Of a stretch of 64,000 nt of DNA, positions 21,406 through 33,358 are shown one piece after another (the first letter of the stretch is position 1; the number at the start of each line of letters is the position of its first letter). The notes below the pieces were generated by a model that worked only from the letters and a program-made list of their open reading frames with translations, had not been told where the DNA came from and did no database searches. Source of the DNA: Branchipolynoe longqiensis (lineage: Eukaryota; Annelida; Polychaeta; Phyllodocida; Polynoidae); contig CM059186.1 of NCBI GenBank assembly GCA_030323885.1, positions 23,393,849-23,457,848 on the forward strand, given 5' to 3'. Both the position numbers and the translations under genes were made by a program.

Positions 21406-21699
21406 AATTAAAAGATTGTTTTAATCAAGGGTTAACATGTTCAAACATATCATGTTGTTACCAGATAGAAGGATATAAGATGTCAAGCCATTGGTTTTAA
21501 CCGTTACTGAGATTGGCAGTTGAGGTACCCTTCCCCCATCACAGGTAACCCCTCCCCCCCCCCCCCATCCCACATGTACCCTCCCCCCTCCCACCTCCCC
21601 ACAGTGATATGTGACTCTTTTTCACTAGGGTGATTAGGGCGTTAATTGTGACGATGAGTTGAATCTATTTCCAGACTGTCTCTATTTCACGTGTAAACC

Positions 21700-22210
21700 A
21701 ATACTGCCCCGCCCCGCCCCACCCCGCCCCGCCCCGCCCCGCCCTCCCCGCCCCGCCCTGCCATGCACCTCACAGTCCCGTCCCGTTCCGCCCCGCCCCG
21801 CCCCGCCCTGCCACGCACCTCCCCGTCCCGCCCCGCCCCGCCCCGCCCCGCCCCCGCCCCGCCCCGCCCCGCCCCGCCCCGCCCCGCCCCGCCCTGCCAT
21901 GCACATCCCAGTCCCGCCCCTCCCCGACTTGCCCGTCCCCGCCTTGCCATACCCTGCCCCGCCTTGTCCGTCTCCCCCCCCCCCCCCCCCCCCCCCGCCC
22001 CGCCTTATCCATACCCACCTCGCCTTGCACTTTCCCGCCCCGCCCCTCCTCGACCCACCCTACCCCTCCCTATCCCTCCCCATTCCACCTTGCCTCACCC
22101 GGCCTTGCCCCTCCCACGCCGCCTTGCCACGCCCCACCACGCCCCGCCTCGCCCCGCCCCGCCTTGCCCCTCTCCTCCCCTCCCGACCTCGCCCCGCTCC
22201 CCGCCTACCT
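21700..22210. repeat. (CCCCG)n-like strand-biased tract
   Basis: About 500 bases almost lacking A, built from CCCCGCCCCG and CCTTGCC variants with a pure C run at 21975-21996. The G-rich complement could form quadruplexes. The long open frames across it are Pro/Ala/Arg repeats and not credible proteins. Confidence 0.9.
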
Positions 22211-22650
22211 CCCCCACCACTTACACACTTACCCACACACTTACACACACACCGGGGCAGCCTTCACGCAGAGGGCTTGTGGCGCTGCTACCTGTCTCCC
22301 TATTCTCAATCACCTGAGTCACGCACACAGAACACCTGTCACTCCTGGTCAGCAGGGGGTGTAAGGAAGAATCCTGACGTGTGTTCACGCCATCATTCCC
22401 CTTCTCATTACTCTCCCTGCCAATTAATCAGCAGAACTATCTCACAACAACCTGCCAGAAGCAGGACACCCACCCGGTCTGTCCGCATCGTGCTCTGTAC
22501 GCTCTGTAAAGTGGCAATGGCTGCCCTCTGTGTACACATGAAGCAATGATTCAATGGGTGCCATTTGCAACAGTTACTGATTTTCTGTAGCAGAAATCAA
22601 TAGCACATATAGGAAGCATCCGGAGAACAACTGCAGACCTGTATTTCCAA

Positions 22651-22968
22651 ATGTTGGTTATTGGAGTTTTACCTTCGTACACATCTAAGGTCATATCACG
22701 ATGGGTACCGACTTGTACACTCATGGTGACTTTATAGTGCTGCCCCACTTGAGACAAGGACACCAGCACTATGACCCGATATCCCATTCAGTCACATTAT
22801 CCAGACACTGAGCTAAACAGGCCTTGTATCCTATTAATGCCGAGTGCCAGGCTAGGTAGTGACAAGTATAAATTTTCAGTCATTGGTTTGACTCGACCAG
22901 GAACCGAACTGCTGACCTTCCGCACGCGAGGCCCGCATTCTCTCCCGATTCAGCCACTGCGCCCGGTG
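22651..22968 (-). mobile_element. SINE-A copy, second head type
   Basis: From TTGGTTATTGGAGTTTTACC to CCACTGCGCCCGGTGGGG. The head complement reads CGGTAGAG-like, with GACCTTCCGCACGCGAGGC. Confidence 0.88.
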
Positions 22969-23148
22969 GGGCTAGATGGTGACTACGCATACACAAAATA
23001 GTATTTTATCTAATGTAAAATATTTGCTAGGATAAGTTATAGGACCTGTACTGAAAAATCAGGTTGGGAGGGGCACCAACCCCAACTACCGCCCTGTAAA
23101 CTCTAAGCTGTGACCCGATGTGCTGGACCACAGGTTCAGTCAGGACTG

Positions 23149-23432
23149 GACACGGTGGTCGAATCGGTAGAGCGCAGGCTTCCAGTGTGGAAGGTCGGGA
23201 GTTCGAAACCCAGCCGAGTCAAACCAATGGCTTGGAAAATTGATACTTCTTATTACCTAACCCAGTGCTCAGCATTGCTAGGATAGGGCACGGACAGCTT
23301 TGCTCAGTATCCGAATAATTGAGAAATCAGGTCATAGTCCCAGCGGCCTGTTCTCCCAGTGGGACAGCACAAGTCAGTACCCATCCTGACATGACAATAG
23401 ATGTTTGCATAGATGTTGCCAGGATGTAAAAC
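23149..23432 (+). mobile_element. SINE-A copy, second head type
   Basis: CGGTGGTCGAATCGGTAGAG, GGAAGGTCGGGAGTTCGAAA and the complete body to GATGTTGCCAGGATGTAAAA. The head keeps A- and B-box-like motifs but is not a functional tRNA: it continues straight into the SINE body. Confidence 0.88.
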
Positions 23433-23503
23433 CCCCAAAAAACAGTTTCAGTCCTTCCCTCGAGGCGAACAGAACTTGGGGCACGTCCCCATGTGCTATC
23501 CCT

Positions 23504-23727
23504 GTCCTGATATGACATTCGATGTTGCCAGTTCCTAAAACTCCAACAGCAAACCAACAACCATGTGCTATCTGACAGCTTATCCAGAATAAGATCCCAT
23601 GAACATGAGCACGGTATCGGCCTATACCTTAACATCCTGTTATTCACCACCCACTACCCTTAAACATATAGTCCTGATATGACATTTGATGTTGCCAGGA
23701 CGTAAAACTCTAACAACCAACCCTTAA
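23504..23727 (+). mobile_element. Two SINE-A tail fragments
   Basis: Pieces of about 65 bases at 23504-23571 and 23666-23727, each with CCTGATATGACATT and GATGTTGCCAG then an ACTC(C/T)AACA tail. Both share the change GACATT, suggesting one duplicated from the other or a tail subfamily. Confidence 0.7.
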
Positions 23728-23873
23728 ACATATGATTCTAAGTCCCACTTGTTCTGATTCTGATGTCGAAGACAACAAATCAACTATTTATTGGTCATGT
23801 GGATATTGCCGCAGCACAACACAATCAAATAACTTGAGTGACACACAGTGGGACATGAGCACATACCACATCT

Positions 23874-23906
<33 letters not shown>

Positions 23907-24011
23907 GGGGCTTCGTGTGTGGCGCTACTGTTATCTGTTATCTTTTATCACTGTTTTGATATTGAGAAAGGACTATATTCAGACGAATAAAACTAAATTT
24001 CCAAACAATAA

Positions 24012-24302
24012 AGTTAGTCGTTGGAGTTTTACATCCTGGCAACATATAACGTCATATCAGGATGAATACCCACTTGTAACAGTGTGCACTCATGGCGACT
24101 TTATAGTGCTGCCCCACTGGGCGACCAGGCCGCCAGCACATGACCTGACATCCCACTCAGTTACATTATCCTTACACCGAGCTAACCTAATATTGCTGAG
24201 AGCCTGGCTAGGAGGCGATAAATATACATTTTTAAGTCATTGGTTTGAGTCATTGGTTCGAACCGCACGACCTACCAAAACGGGAGACGGGCGTCAAACA
24301 AT
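24012..24302 (-). mobile_element. SINE-A copy, diverged
   Basis: GTCGTTGGAGTTTTACATCC to CAAAACGGGAGACGGGCGTC. The head is partly deleted. Confidence 0.82.
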
Positions 24303-25598
24303 AAAAAAACACATATATACTGATACATTCCTACCTGTAGGTAAACTCCCACTCACAATGTTATTCCAGTTGGATTTAACTGATGATGCTCCAGTGAGTG
24401 CTTGTCTTGATTGATGCTACTGATGACGTTGGTGTTGTTGGGTTGGTGTAGGCCTATCTGGGTAAGGTCGGGCCATGGGGGTAGGGCATCAGCCACATAA
24501 CACACGGGTATCTTCCTTAATAATATTATGTGCCACTCAATAGACAGTGGTGTCAGTGGTAGGCGCTGGCAATGAGGCACAGTTCACCATTCTGCTACCG
24601 TGCATGTTGCATTTGGCCGCTGTCAGTGCCACTGTCACTGCTGCTGCCATATTTTCCCGCCTAATCTCTCCCCGCCAAGTGAGGCTTAAGTGTACCGTTA
24701 TAGGTTTACCACACTCACGGCTACGCTACACGGAATCTGATTAAGATCTGAGTCGGTTTAACGTTATCACACGATGCCTGGCTGACCATATCAACAATAG
24801 TCACTCCCCTTTCGCCGCTGGCAAATATCGACTGTTCACGAGTTGTGTTTGGCGATTTCTGCTCAGAAATTGTGGTGTACGCTGAGAAGACTGCGCTTAT
24901 GGCCGACAGTAGACAGCGCCTCGGGTGTTAACGCCTCACACCAGTCCTTGTTGTTGTCATCATGACGCAGCGTGCTCAGCGTATTCTACATGGACAGGTG
25001 TGGCCTAATGATACTGCTTGTGGCGCGTTCTGTAACCGCCATCTCCAAACACAGTCTCGGTAGCTCACCTGGAGCTAGTTAATTACGTTTGGCGAGACCA
25101 AAGATGTGATTGGAGCGCGCGGCCGGTGCCCGTCACTCCTCGGCCTGCCACCTGGTGTTGGCGCCGTGCATCAAACGGTCAGGTTTCGGCGGCAACACGC
25201 TCCATTATCCTGGAATTTTCTTTTTCAAGATGAATACATCCTGCTTCATCAGCTGTTCGATGTTGATGCGGTTAATATAATCAGCGTAATTTGTTTTGTT
25301 TGTTTAAATCAGATACTCGAGAAGAAAATGATGTACACTTATAAGTGTTGGTTAAATAGAGATTCTGCCGCTAGGGTAATGACAACGTTGCTATCCAGTA
25401 TCATCTGTATTTAAAATAGACGAGAACAGAAACACCCGTAGGGCACTTGGGATTGTTTGTCACGGGCCCTAGAGCTATTGCTACTACAGTCACACTATGC
25501 CCTACTCTCTTACAAACACGGTAGGCCTACTGATGCCACAAATAAGTATAGAGTCTACGCCACATACAAAATAAACCTAACCTAATTGTGTGAAAATA
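24303..25598. other. No gene recognised
   Basis: About 1.3 kb free of recognised repeats. Moderately GC-rich around 24540-25160. No frame shows a known domain and no exon can be defended. It could hold a 5' exon or a regulatory region, but the sequence does not show it. Confidence 0.4.
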
Positions 25599-25960
25599 TT
25601 AAAGCTGCATAGTCCGATGAAAACGTCAAATTTTCAAAACCAAAACAATTATCTAGATTTGATTCTATTTATCTAACTTAGAAACTGGTGCAGTTATTAA
25701 ACATTTTTCACCACATAGAACGGAATATTGAGGCAATTTAGTCCAACATATTACCGCAGAAGCCTATGGTGTCAGAGTTTTGGTATGCTTGCCAACATTA
25801 ATTTAGCATGATTGCACTTCAAATATTTCCAAAGTTAGCCATTTAAAATGAAAGGTTACTTCAAACTAAAGTAAAGTAGGTTAAAATGATTAACCTAATA
25901 GTAATATATGTATCTCAGAAAATGGCAGAAACTCAAAACCATCGGACTATGCAACTTTAA
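25599..25960 (+). mobile_element. MITE-1 copy
   Basis: TTAAAGCTGCATAGTCCGAT to ATCGGACTATGCAACTTTAA, intact at both ends. Confidence 0.88.
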
Positions 25961-26021
25961 AATGAGCTATAAGCCTAAGTCTAAGTTACCAATCACCTGC
26001 CAAGGTGAGAGGTAAGTGATG

Positions 26022-26072
26022 GTATATATATATATATATAATATATATACATCTATATATATTAAATATTGC

Positions 26073-26106
<34 letters not shown>
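26022..26106. repeat. TA microsatellites
   Basis: Three TA runs separated by short AT-rich spacers. Confidence 0.9.
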
Positions 26107-26112
<6 letters not shown>

Positions 26113-26525
26113 CAACTTGCGCATAGAAACTTTCCCGCCAATACTGTTCAAAATGTTCCCTCCTAGTTGTATGCTGATACTCAACCACAGCATCCTCAAT
26201 TTTCAATATGTGCTCACGCCAAACAAAGGAGCTGGATTATCTTTCCATCTCTCAGCAGCTCTCAGTTTTAGCCTCCAATCACCCATGACCCACGTGAGAA
26301 AAACGTATTTCACTTTTCGTCGAGAATATGGACCTTACTGCATGCCGACACGGCATAAAACACAATTGTATTAACATTATTTTAATACAGATATTTAAAT
26401 GATCTGAGTACAATAATATTTCTTCAACAATATAGACGTAGTTTATTAAAGGAGAAACAAGCTTGAGTAAATGTCGAATGCATGCATATATGCAGTGTGA
26501 GTTATTATCATTACGTAAAGGTATA

Positions 26526-26705
26526 CAGTAAAACCTCTCTAAATCGACCTACCATGGGACCGACTTTAAGCGGTCCATTTAGGGAGGTGGTCGGTTTAGA
26601 GAGTTAGAATACCCTTGCAATGGTATTTTTTGGTGACCCAAATAAAGCGATCGATACAGGGGAGTGGTCGATCTGTGGAGGGGTCGGCATAGAGAGGTTT
26701 TACTG
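26526..26705 (+). mobile_element. pogo/Tigger-like MITE, copy 2
   Basis: CAGTAAAACCTCTCTAAATC to GAGAGGTTTTACTG, flanked by TA; 180 bases. Confidence 0.88.
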
Positions 26706-26767
26706 TATTTGGAAGGGGCACTCGTGACACTTGGGCGTGTGTTCCATCACCGAAAATTTAGACAATT

Positions 26768-27486
26768 CACCCTATTCATGCACGACCTAATTTGTCATCA
26801 GAATGAGGCTGAGTAAGCGTCGGTATTGGAAATGGCCATAAGACACTACTGTGTGCCGATGTGTATGAACTACTACAGAAATTAAAGGAGTAAAATTTGA
26901 AGATATTCACTTTTCAAATATCATATTCATTTTTGCATACCCTTTTTCTATTTATTGGTCAATTTTCATGAAGATAGAGTGATGATCAGATGCATTTCAG
27001 TAGGCAATGTCAACAAAGTCACTCACCTTGGCTGCCAATCTTTCCTTAAATTCAAAATTGCATAACTTTCTTAATATAGATATATTAAAAAAATATATTT
27101 TAACCCTTTTAAAGCTTTTATTAATTTGTAATTACTAAGACTAGTTGTTTAACTGTGTTGCACAGATAGCTACGCTGACAGTGCTGCATTACATGATACC
27201 ACCATAACTATGCAGACTTGAAGTTGACAGTCAAATTGTAGTTAAAGAATGGGAAAAATCACCATGCAAGAGTCACCCAATCTTCCTGAAAATTGGCCAA
27301 TAGATAGAAAACAGGTATGCAAAGATGAATATGTTACTTTAAAAAATGAATACCCTCAAATCTGAGTGATTTCGAGAGGTTTTGGTCGACAAAAAAGTAT
27401 TCACATCACTTTACATACAGTGGCGCCTCGCCGACGTGTAAGTGCCCTCGGTCTGGTTTCAACATGGCTGCGGCATGAATAGGGTG
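26768..27486. mobile_element. Imperfect palindromic element with THAP-like fragment
   Basis: Ends TTCACCCTATTCATGC and its complement. An inner pair at about 26905-26975 and 27270-27345 shares CATATTCAT(T/C)TTTGCATACC and CAATTTTCA with about 80% identity. Between the outer and inner pairs on the left, 26832-26884 encodes MAIRHYCVPMCMNYYRN then stop, like the opening CxVPxCxN of a THAP zinc finger (P-element-type transposases and THAP proteins). It may be a foldback derivative of a THAP-bearing transposon; this is weakly supported. Confidence 0.5.
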
Positions 27487-27736
27487 AATACCAATGCCAC
27501 ACTCATGAATGTATTTATTGTTCAGCATCCACCACCCACACATTCCAATTGTTTGCACACTTCACCACACATATGTGATCAACAAATAAAAAGTGCTGCT
27601 CGTGGAGCCCTCCACACAGTTAGGCCCCCCCCCCCCAAAAAAAGTTGGCGATCATCCTTTTGGTCACACAAATCAGGGTCGGACAGGTGTTTTTGATTTA
27701 TTTATATATTTTTCTGGCATATGACGTTAGATGTAA

Positions 27737-27835
27737 GAGTTGAGCACCCACCTCCCATTCTGGTAGGTCATGGGATTCGAACTCCTGGGTTCAAACCTTG
27801 GCCGAGTCAAACCAATGGCTTAAAACTTGATACGG
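27737..27835 (+). mobile_element. SINE-A head fragment
   Basis: GAGTTGAGCACCCACCTCCC, GGGATTCGAACTCC and GAGTCAAACCAATGGCTT. Body absent. Confidence 0.7.
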
Positions 27836-28439
27836 AAGTTGAATTGCTGCTAGCCCGACACAGTTAAACAGTATAAACGAAAATTTACCTAATTTTAAAA
27901 ATCAGGGGTAGGAGATTTTTTCAGTCACGGACGGGGAATGTCACCAAGTTTTAAAATGTGTATCTGTTATAGACGGTAGGTGACATCACTGCACATACCC
28001 ATAAATTATGCGGAACAGCGCCACCTGCAGGAAATTTTGAGAACTTGAGCAGGTCGGTGAAGTATGTTGATGCAGGGGTATGCCAATAGGTGGCGGGACA
28101 TGCCAGGGGCGCTTTCAACCTGTCTTCTCCGCGCCAGTGTCGCCCCCTGGTGTGTATTGCTTTCTCTTCTTGTGTACGGTGACGCCACCAGCGGCACACT
28201 GGGTACCTCACTATCAGTGTGAGCCGATTCCCACGCCGCATCGAAGGTCACGCTGGTTTTCGACGTGTTTACACGAATTGCACGCCTTTTTGAAGCATTG
28301 GCAATTCATTAAATAAATGTAATTTCACACACTGAGATTTTCTTTGCAATAAAAGATTATCTCAACTCTCTTATATTCACACAGAAACAGCCCTAGGATT
28401 GATGGCACCCCTGGGAAGCTGAACTTTCGTTCCCTCCCA

Positions 28440-28441
28440 AG

Positions 28442-28482
<41 letters not shown>

Positions 28483-28829
28483 GTTTGTTAGTTTGTTGTT
28501 GCTTTACGTCCTAGTAACATCTAAGGTCATATCAGGACGGGTACCCAGTTGTGACAGTGCACACTCATAGTAACTTTATAGTGCTGCCTCACAGAGAGAC
28601 CAGGTCACCAGCACCATGACCTGATATCCCACTCCGTCACATTATCCTGACATTGAGCCAACCAGCCCTTGCCCTATAATTCCGAGCGCCTGGCTAGGAA
28701 GCGACAAGTACTAACTTTTAAGGTTTTACTCAACCAGGGTTCGAACCCACAAAGTCATGAGTTTGGATTCCCCGATCTCCTAAAACAGGAGACGAACGCT
28801 CAACTCATTCTGCTATCCCGTCTGGTTAT
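28440..28829 (-). mobile_element. SINE-A copy preceded by TA microsatellite
   Basis: TA run 28442-28481, then GTTTGTTGTTGCTTTACGTC through CATCTAAGGTCATATCAGGA to TATCCCGTCTGG. Full length. Confidence 0.88.
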
Positions 28830-29458
28830 ATATACTTGGATTCACAAAATGTCATATGTATGTATATGTATATATATATTTATGCATATCTGTATTTAAT
28901 ATATATCTATGTGTGTGTGTATTTCTGGTTGTTTTTTTGGCATTTTATTTCACGAGGAGGAAAAACTGCAAATATTGGAATAAAGAGTTTATTGCAATAT
29001 ATACAAGCTAAGCGAAACAGTTCAAACACTATCAAAGTTTCAAATTCTTAGGATGGACACATGCTGACACTGGACACACTGAGCCGATGCTGGTGCTATA
29101 TTCATGACAAGTCATAACAAGTACATGTACATAGAATGGGCAATACACTTTAAGCAAGCCTCTGAATTAAGTTCTTGTTGACAAAAAAACAGATGACATC
29201 ATTCAGATAATTCAACAGATTATGTAGATTTAGAAAAATATACTTTTAAAGTTACTAATTTTAGTTAATACTTCTTATCAAGAATTCTGGACACCATCAC
29301 ATACTGATGGTTACTTTTCTTCTTTTTTAAATGTATTTTTCATTATGTATGGGCGATTTCAATAACCATTGCCTTAAGTATTAACTCTGAACAAATTTAT
29401 GTCCTCCCAATTTCATCGTTCAATCGCTGAGTGTAAACATGTATTGTGGACGCCTAGG
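28830..29458. other. No gene recognised; AT-rich
   Basis: Short TA/TG microsatellites (28855-28925) and AT-rich sequence only. Confidence 0.5.
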
Positions 29459-29985
29459 TTGTTTGTTAGTGTATTACGCCCTGGCAACATCCAAGTGCAT
29501 ATCATGAGGGGTACCGACTTGTGACAGTGCGCATACATGGCGACTTTATAGTGTCCCACTGCGAGAACAGGCTGCCGGCACCATGATCCGACTTCTCACT
29601 CAGCCACGTTATCCTGATACAGATGCCTAGTGTTATACGACTCTTGATTGGTAGCTCATGGGATTTGAACCCGCGGGTTCGAACCCTGGTCGAGTCAAAC
29701 CAATGACTTAAAAATTGATACTTGTTACTTCCTTGCCAGGTGCTCGGCATTATTAGGATAGGGCAAGGACTGGTTGACTCAGTGTCAGGAGAACGTGACT
29801 GAGTTGGATATCAGGTCATGGTGCTGGTGGCCTGGTCTCCCAGTGGGGCAGTACTATAAAGTTACCATGAGTGCGAACTGTCATAAGTGTGTACCCGTCC
29901 TGATATGACCTTAGATGTTGCCAGGATATAAAACTAACAACTAATCAACAACACGACTCTTGAACTCACTCCACCATGTCTCACT
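29459..29985. mobile_element. SINE-A inserted into SINE-A, opposite orientation
   Basis: 29459-29622 is a reverse copy. At 29650-29942 a forward copy begins within its head (GGTAGCTCATGGGATTTG) and runs to the 3' tail. ACGACTCTTGA stands on both sides (about 29637-29647 and 29952-29962), giving an 11-base target duplication. The remaining head of the first copy appears to continue to about 29985. Confidence 0.78.
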
Positions 29986-30057
29986 AGGTGGCGTGGTAGA
30001 ATGCAGAGTCACTGGGTACCGGGGTCTCCTCTTACTACATAGCATAGTATATAAAGG

Positions 30058-30655
30058 TCTGCCGGCTTTGTTTCACACTCCTTGCTGACTCTTCTATATC
30101 CTCTCCGCTGCACCGTGCTCCACCTTGATAGATGTCTAAAAAGAGTTCCTGCAGGTGGAGCCGGCTATCACTTCACTTTCTACCTCTTACTCCATCTGTG
30201 TCTCCAGCTCGCCGACTTGTCACCACAGAGCAAGGAGACACGGCCCTTTGACTCAACTCTCCTCATTTCTCTTTCCGCTATGGTACCCTTTCTTTTTCTT
30301 CTCCTGGCCCTAATCAAGGGAGTTGTTTGCTTGGGTGGGGCCCTTTTCCTTTTTTGCTGTCTTGCTTCCTTCTAGCTGCAGATCCCACCTTTCCCCTTCC
30401 CTTCCTCCTAACCAATCGGCGACTGGAGACTGAGTGCACAGCTACAATCAGACCGGGGTGAACAGGTACCGGTCCAATGACTTGTCACTATTGTTGTAAA
30501 GAACTCCCGCTTCTACAACCGTCCCCACTGAAGTTAACTCTTCATCCAAAAAACGGACCAATTTATCGGGGCCGTTTACTATTGCTGCAGTCCTGCAGCC
30601 TGTAACCGTCACAGTTACGAACCACCCAAAAGTAAAGCTTCACACCAGTCAGTCA
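30058..30655 (+). repeat. Unclassified interspersed repeat, about 600 bp, copy 2
   Basis: Partner of 2215-2829. A TATATAAAGG lies at 30049-30058, immediately before the similarity. Confidence 0.65.
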
Positions 30656-30957
30656 ATTCCATTTAGCGGCACTACTGAACAGGGCGAAAGTGGCATGGCA
30701 CAAATTGGAAAACAATGGATATTTCCTCAATATTACTAGGATATCAATTTTAAGTATATGAAGTGTATATCGTAGTTAAGTTATTATAATCGCTTCTCGC
30801 TATGAGCAGTATCGTCATTATGTAATCTTGCATGTTGCTAGGGTGTAAAACTTCAATAAAACCAAACCGAGCCAATAACAATAGCATTGCGATGCCTGCT
30901 GAATGAGCTTAAGATGCGGAACGAATGCATAACAATGTGACATTAAACATCGACATT

Positions 30958-31465
30958 AAAATGACAGAATCCGAAGGTTTTTAGATGCTGCCATATTTTG
31001 TCGATGAATATATTGGGTGAATTGCTATAGACTATTTGACCTATTAGTTTGAAGTAACTTTTATTTTAAATGGCTAACTTTGGAAGTATTTAAAGTGAAA
31101 ACATGCCACATTAAAGCTGCATAGTCCGATGAAGTATCACATTTTCAAAACCAAAACAATTATCTAAATCTGATTCTACATATCTAACTTAAATACTGGT
31201 GCATTTATTAAAAATTTGTTTCTGTGTAGAAGGCAATACTGAGTCAATTCAATAGAACCTGTTACTGCAGAAGTCTTTGGCGTCAGAGTTTTGGCATGCT
31301 TGCCAAAACTAATATTACATGTTTGCACTTCAAATATCTCAAAAGTTTACAATTATAAAAAAAAGTTACTTCACACTAAAGTAAAGTCAGGAATAATGAT
31401 CAATCTAAAATATTTATCTCAGAAAAATGGCAGAAATCCAAAACCATCGGACTATGCAACTTTAA
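30958..31465. mobile_element. MITE-1 full copy abutting an inverted half copy
   Basis: 31111-31465 is a full forward copy with TTAA ends. 30958-31110 is the terminal part of another copy in reverse orientation (AGTTTGAAGTAACTTTTATT, then ATGGCTAACTTTGG and AAACATGCCACATTA). The two adjoin at the TTAA, so a new copy landed in an older one. Confidence 0.82.
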
Positions 31466-31614
31466 TTATGGTGCACACACCAAAGTGCTGTGCTCCATAA
31501 ATTCCAGCAGCATCTGGTTTGATTAAAGTGACTGAGTGTTCCTTTCTAAGTAGCAATAAATGGTTGATGAGTGCAACAGTATCTCAGTTGGCTATGCAGA
31601 ACAAATATACGTTT

Positions 31615-31765
31615 CTTTGTTTGTTGTTTTACATCCTAGCAGCATCTAAGGTCATATCAGGCACGGGTACCGACTTGTGACAGTGCCCATTCGTGGCGAC
31701 GTTATAATACTGCCCCACTGGGAGACCAGGACGTCAGCAGCATGGACTGATACCCCACTCAGTTG
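31615..31765 (-). mobile_element. SINE-A 3' half
   Basis: From TTGTTTGTTGTTTTACATCC to GATACCCCACTCAG. It is followed directly by another SINE-A tail in the same orientation, i.e. a tandem pair. Confidence 0.82.
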
Positions 31766-32993
31766 TTTGTTTGTTATTGTTTTACGTCCTAGCAACATCT
31801 AAGGTCATATCAGGACGGGTACCGATTTGTGACAGTGCCCATTCATGGCGACGTTATAATACTGCCCCACTGGGAGACCAGGGGCCATATGCATGGGGCG
31901 GTGTTAGCGAGCCAAAACTGGGTTTGGACGGGATTTCTAGTTTAGCGGTGAAAAGTCGCTATGTATGGAGCAGTGTTACGGAAACACCACGAGTTTAAGG
32001 TGGGGTACGCTAACACCACCCCATACCAGGTTTAAGGGTGGTGTTAGGTACCGATTAGGCCCAAATCTCTTCAATGCTATCATATTTGACAGAATAACCT
32101 GCACAAAAAGTGAAATTTGGTCAAATTGACCCCAAAATCGAAGTGATATTAACGCCGCGGCGATATTCATACTGTCTAATGTAAACAAAACAAATCGCCG
32201 CTGCCGCCACAGCTGCCGCCACAGCTGCCGCCACATCGGCGGCAATATATTAGGCCCAAATCTATTCAATGCTCTCATATGTAACAGAATAACATGCCCA
32301 AAAAGTGAAATTTGGCCAAATTAAACCCAAAACCCAAGCAATATTAACGCCGCAGCTACATCAGCAGCGATATTCATATTGTTGAATGTCAACAAAACAA
32401 ATCGCCGCAGCCGCCACTGCCGCATCGGCGGCAATATATCAGGCCCAAATATATTCAATGCTATCATATTTTACAGAATAAGATACTCAAAAAGTGAAAT
32501 TTGGTCAAATTAACCCCAAGATCGAAGCGATATTAACGCATTCATACTGTCAAATCTAAACGAAACAAATCACCGCTGCCGCCGATATTGTCAAATAGCG
32601 GTGCTCGCCGTCAACAGGCTCAGAGGGATTTCCAAAATCTATAAATAACTGCTAGGTTAGCTAACGTCTCCACGCTTTGGACTCGTACATACCCAATGAT
32701 CTATTTCCCAACACTGGCATTAGCTAACCCGAACGCGGTCCTTAACATTGGAGCCGATAAATAATTCTTCATGCATACGGCCCCAGGACGTCAGCAGCAT
32801 GACCTGATACCCCACTCAGTCACAGTATCCTGACACTGAGCCAACTAGTCGTTCCCCTATGCTAGTAATGCCAAGCACCTGGCTAGGAAGTGACAAGTAT
32901 CAATTTTTGAGTCATTGGTTTGACTTGACCAGGGTTCGAACCCACCGACCAATGGGTTTAGACCCCCGATCTCCCAAAACGGGAGACAGACGT
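31766..32993 (-). mobile_element. SINE-A copy split by a 900-bp transposon
   Basis: 31766-31882 holds the 3' tail and body to GGGAGACCAGG. 32783-32993 resumes AGGACGTCAGCAGCATGACC and ends in the head (CTCCCAAAACGGGAGACAGA). It shares GACGTTATAATACTGCCCC with the adjacent copy at 31615, so one is probably a local duplicate of the other. Confidence 0.85.
31883..32782. mobile_element. 900-bp TIR element with three internal tandem repeats
   Basis: Ends GGCCATATGCATG and CATGCATACGGCC. The host bases CCAGG precede (31878-31882) and follow (32783-32787) as a 5-bp duplication. Inside, units starting AGGCCCAAAT at 32057, 32252 and 32441 repeat every 189-195 bases. They share CAAAAAGTGAAATTTGG and AACAAAACAAATCGCCGC-type blocks, plus short CCGCCACAGCTG reiterations. 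No open frame. Probably non-autonomous; the superfamily is undetermined. Confidence 0.82.
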
Positions 32994-33358
32994 CACAAAT
33001 ATAGGCAGGTGCTTCGGTTTTTAAACTTTGATGTTGGTTATGCGGCTTTAAAGGCTTGTAGCACGAGCAAAGCTTTTGTTAGTTTGTTTAACGACACCCC
33101 CCCGCCCCCCAACACAAGAAGTAAACATCGGTTATTTCAATGGCACACACAACAAATTATTAGACCAGACACTTCAAGTACAGCATGATTGCAAAATGTC
33201 TTTTGATGGATGAGACATGCAAGGAAAAAATACAAGGATTTGTCTTCCGCCATCGTTTCTTCTTCAATCCCTCAATCCCCTTGCATCGACCACCAGGGGG
33301 CAGCACGGTGTTATCCGGTTATCCCAGTTATCCCAGTTGGCCCTTCTTCCACCACCAC

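Noticed and set aside
21659..22549. 296-residue Pro-rich open frame
   Set aside because: Arises from the CCCCG tract, which lacks stops in most frames; no domain and no splice or promoter context.
23149..23230. Possible functional tRNA gene (A- and B-box-like motifs)
   Set aside because: The tRNA-like head continues directly into the SINE-A body and recurs in many copies; the acceptor stem is not intact. The same applies at 33359 and 60846.
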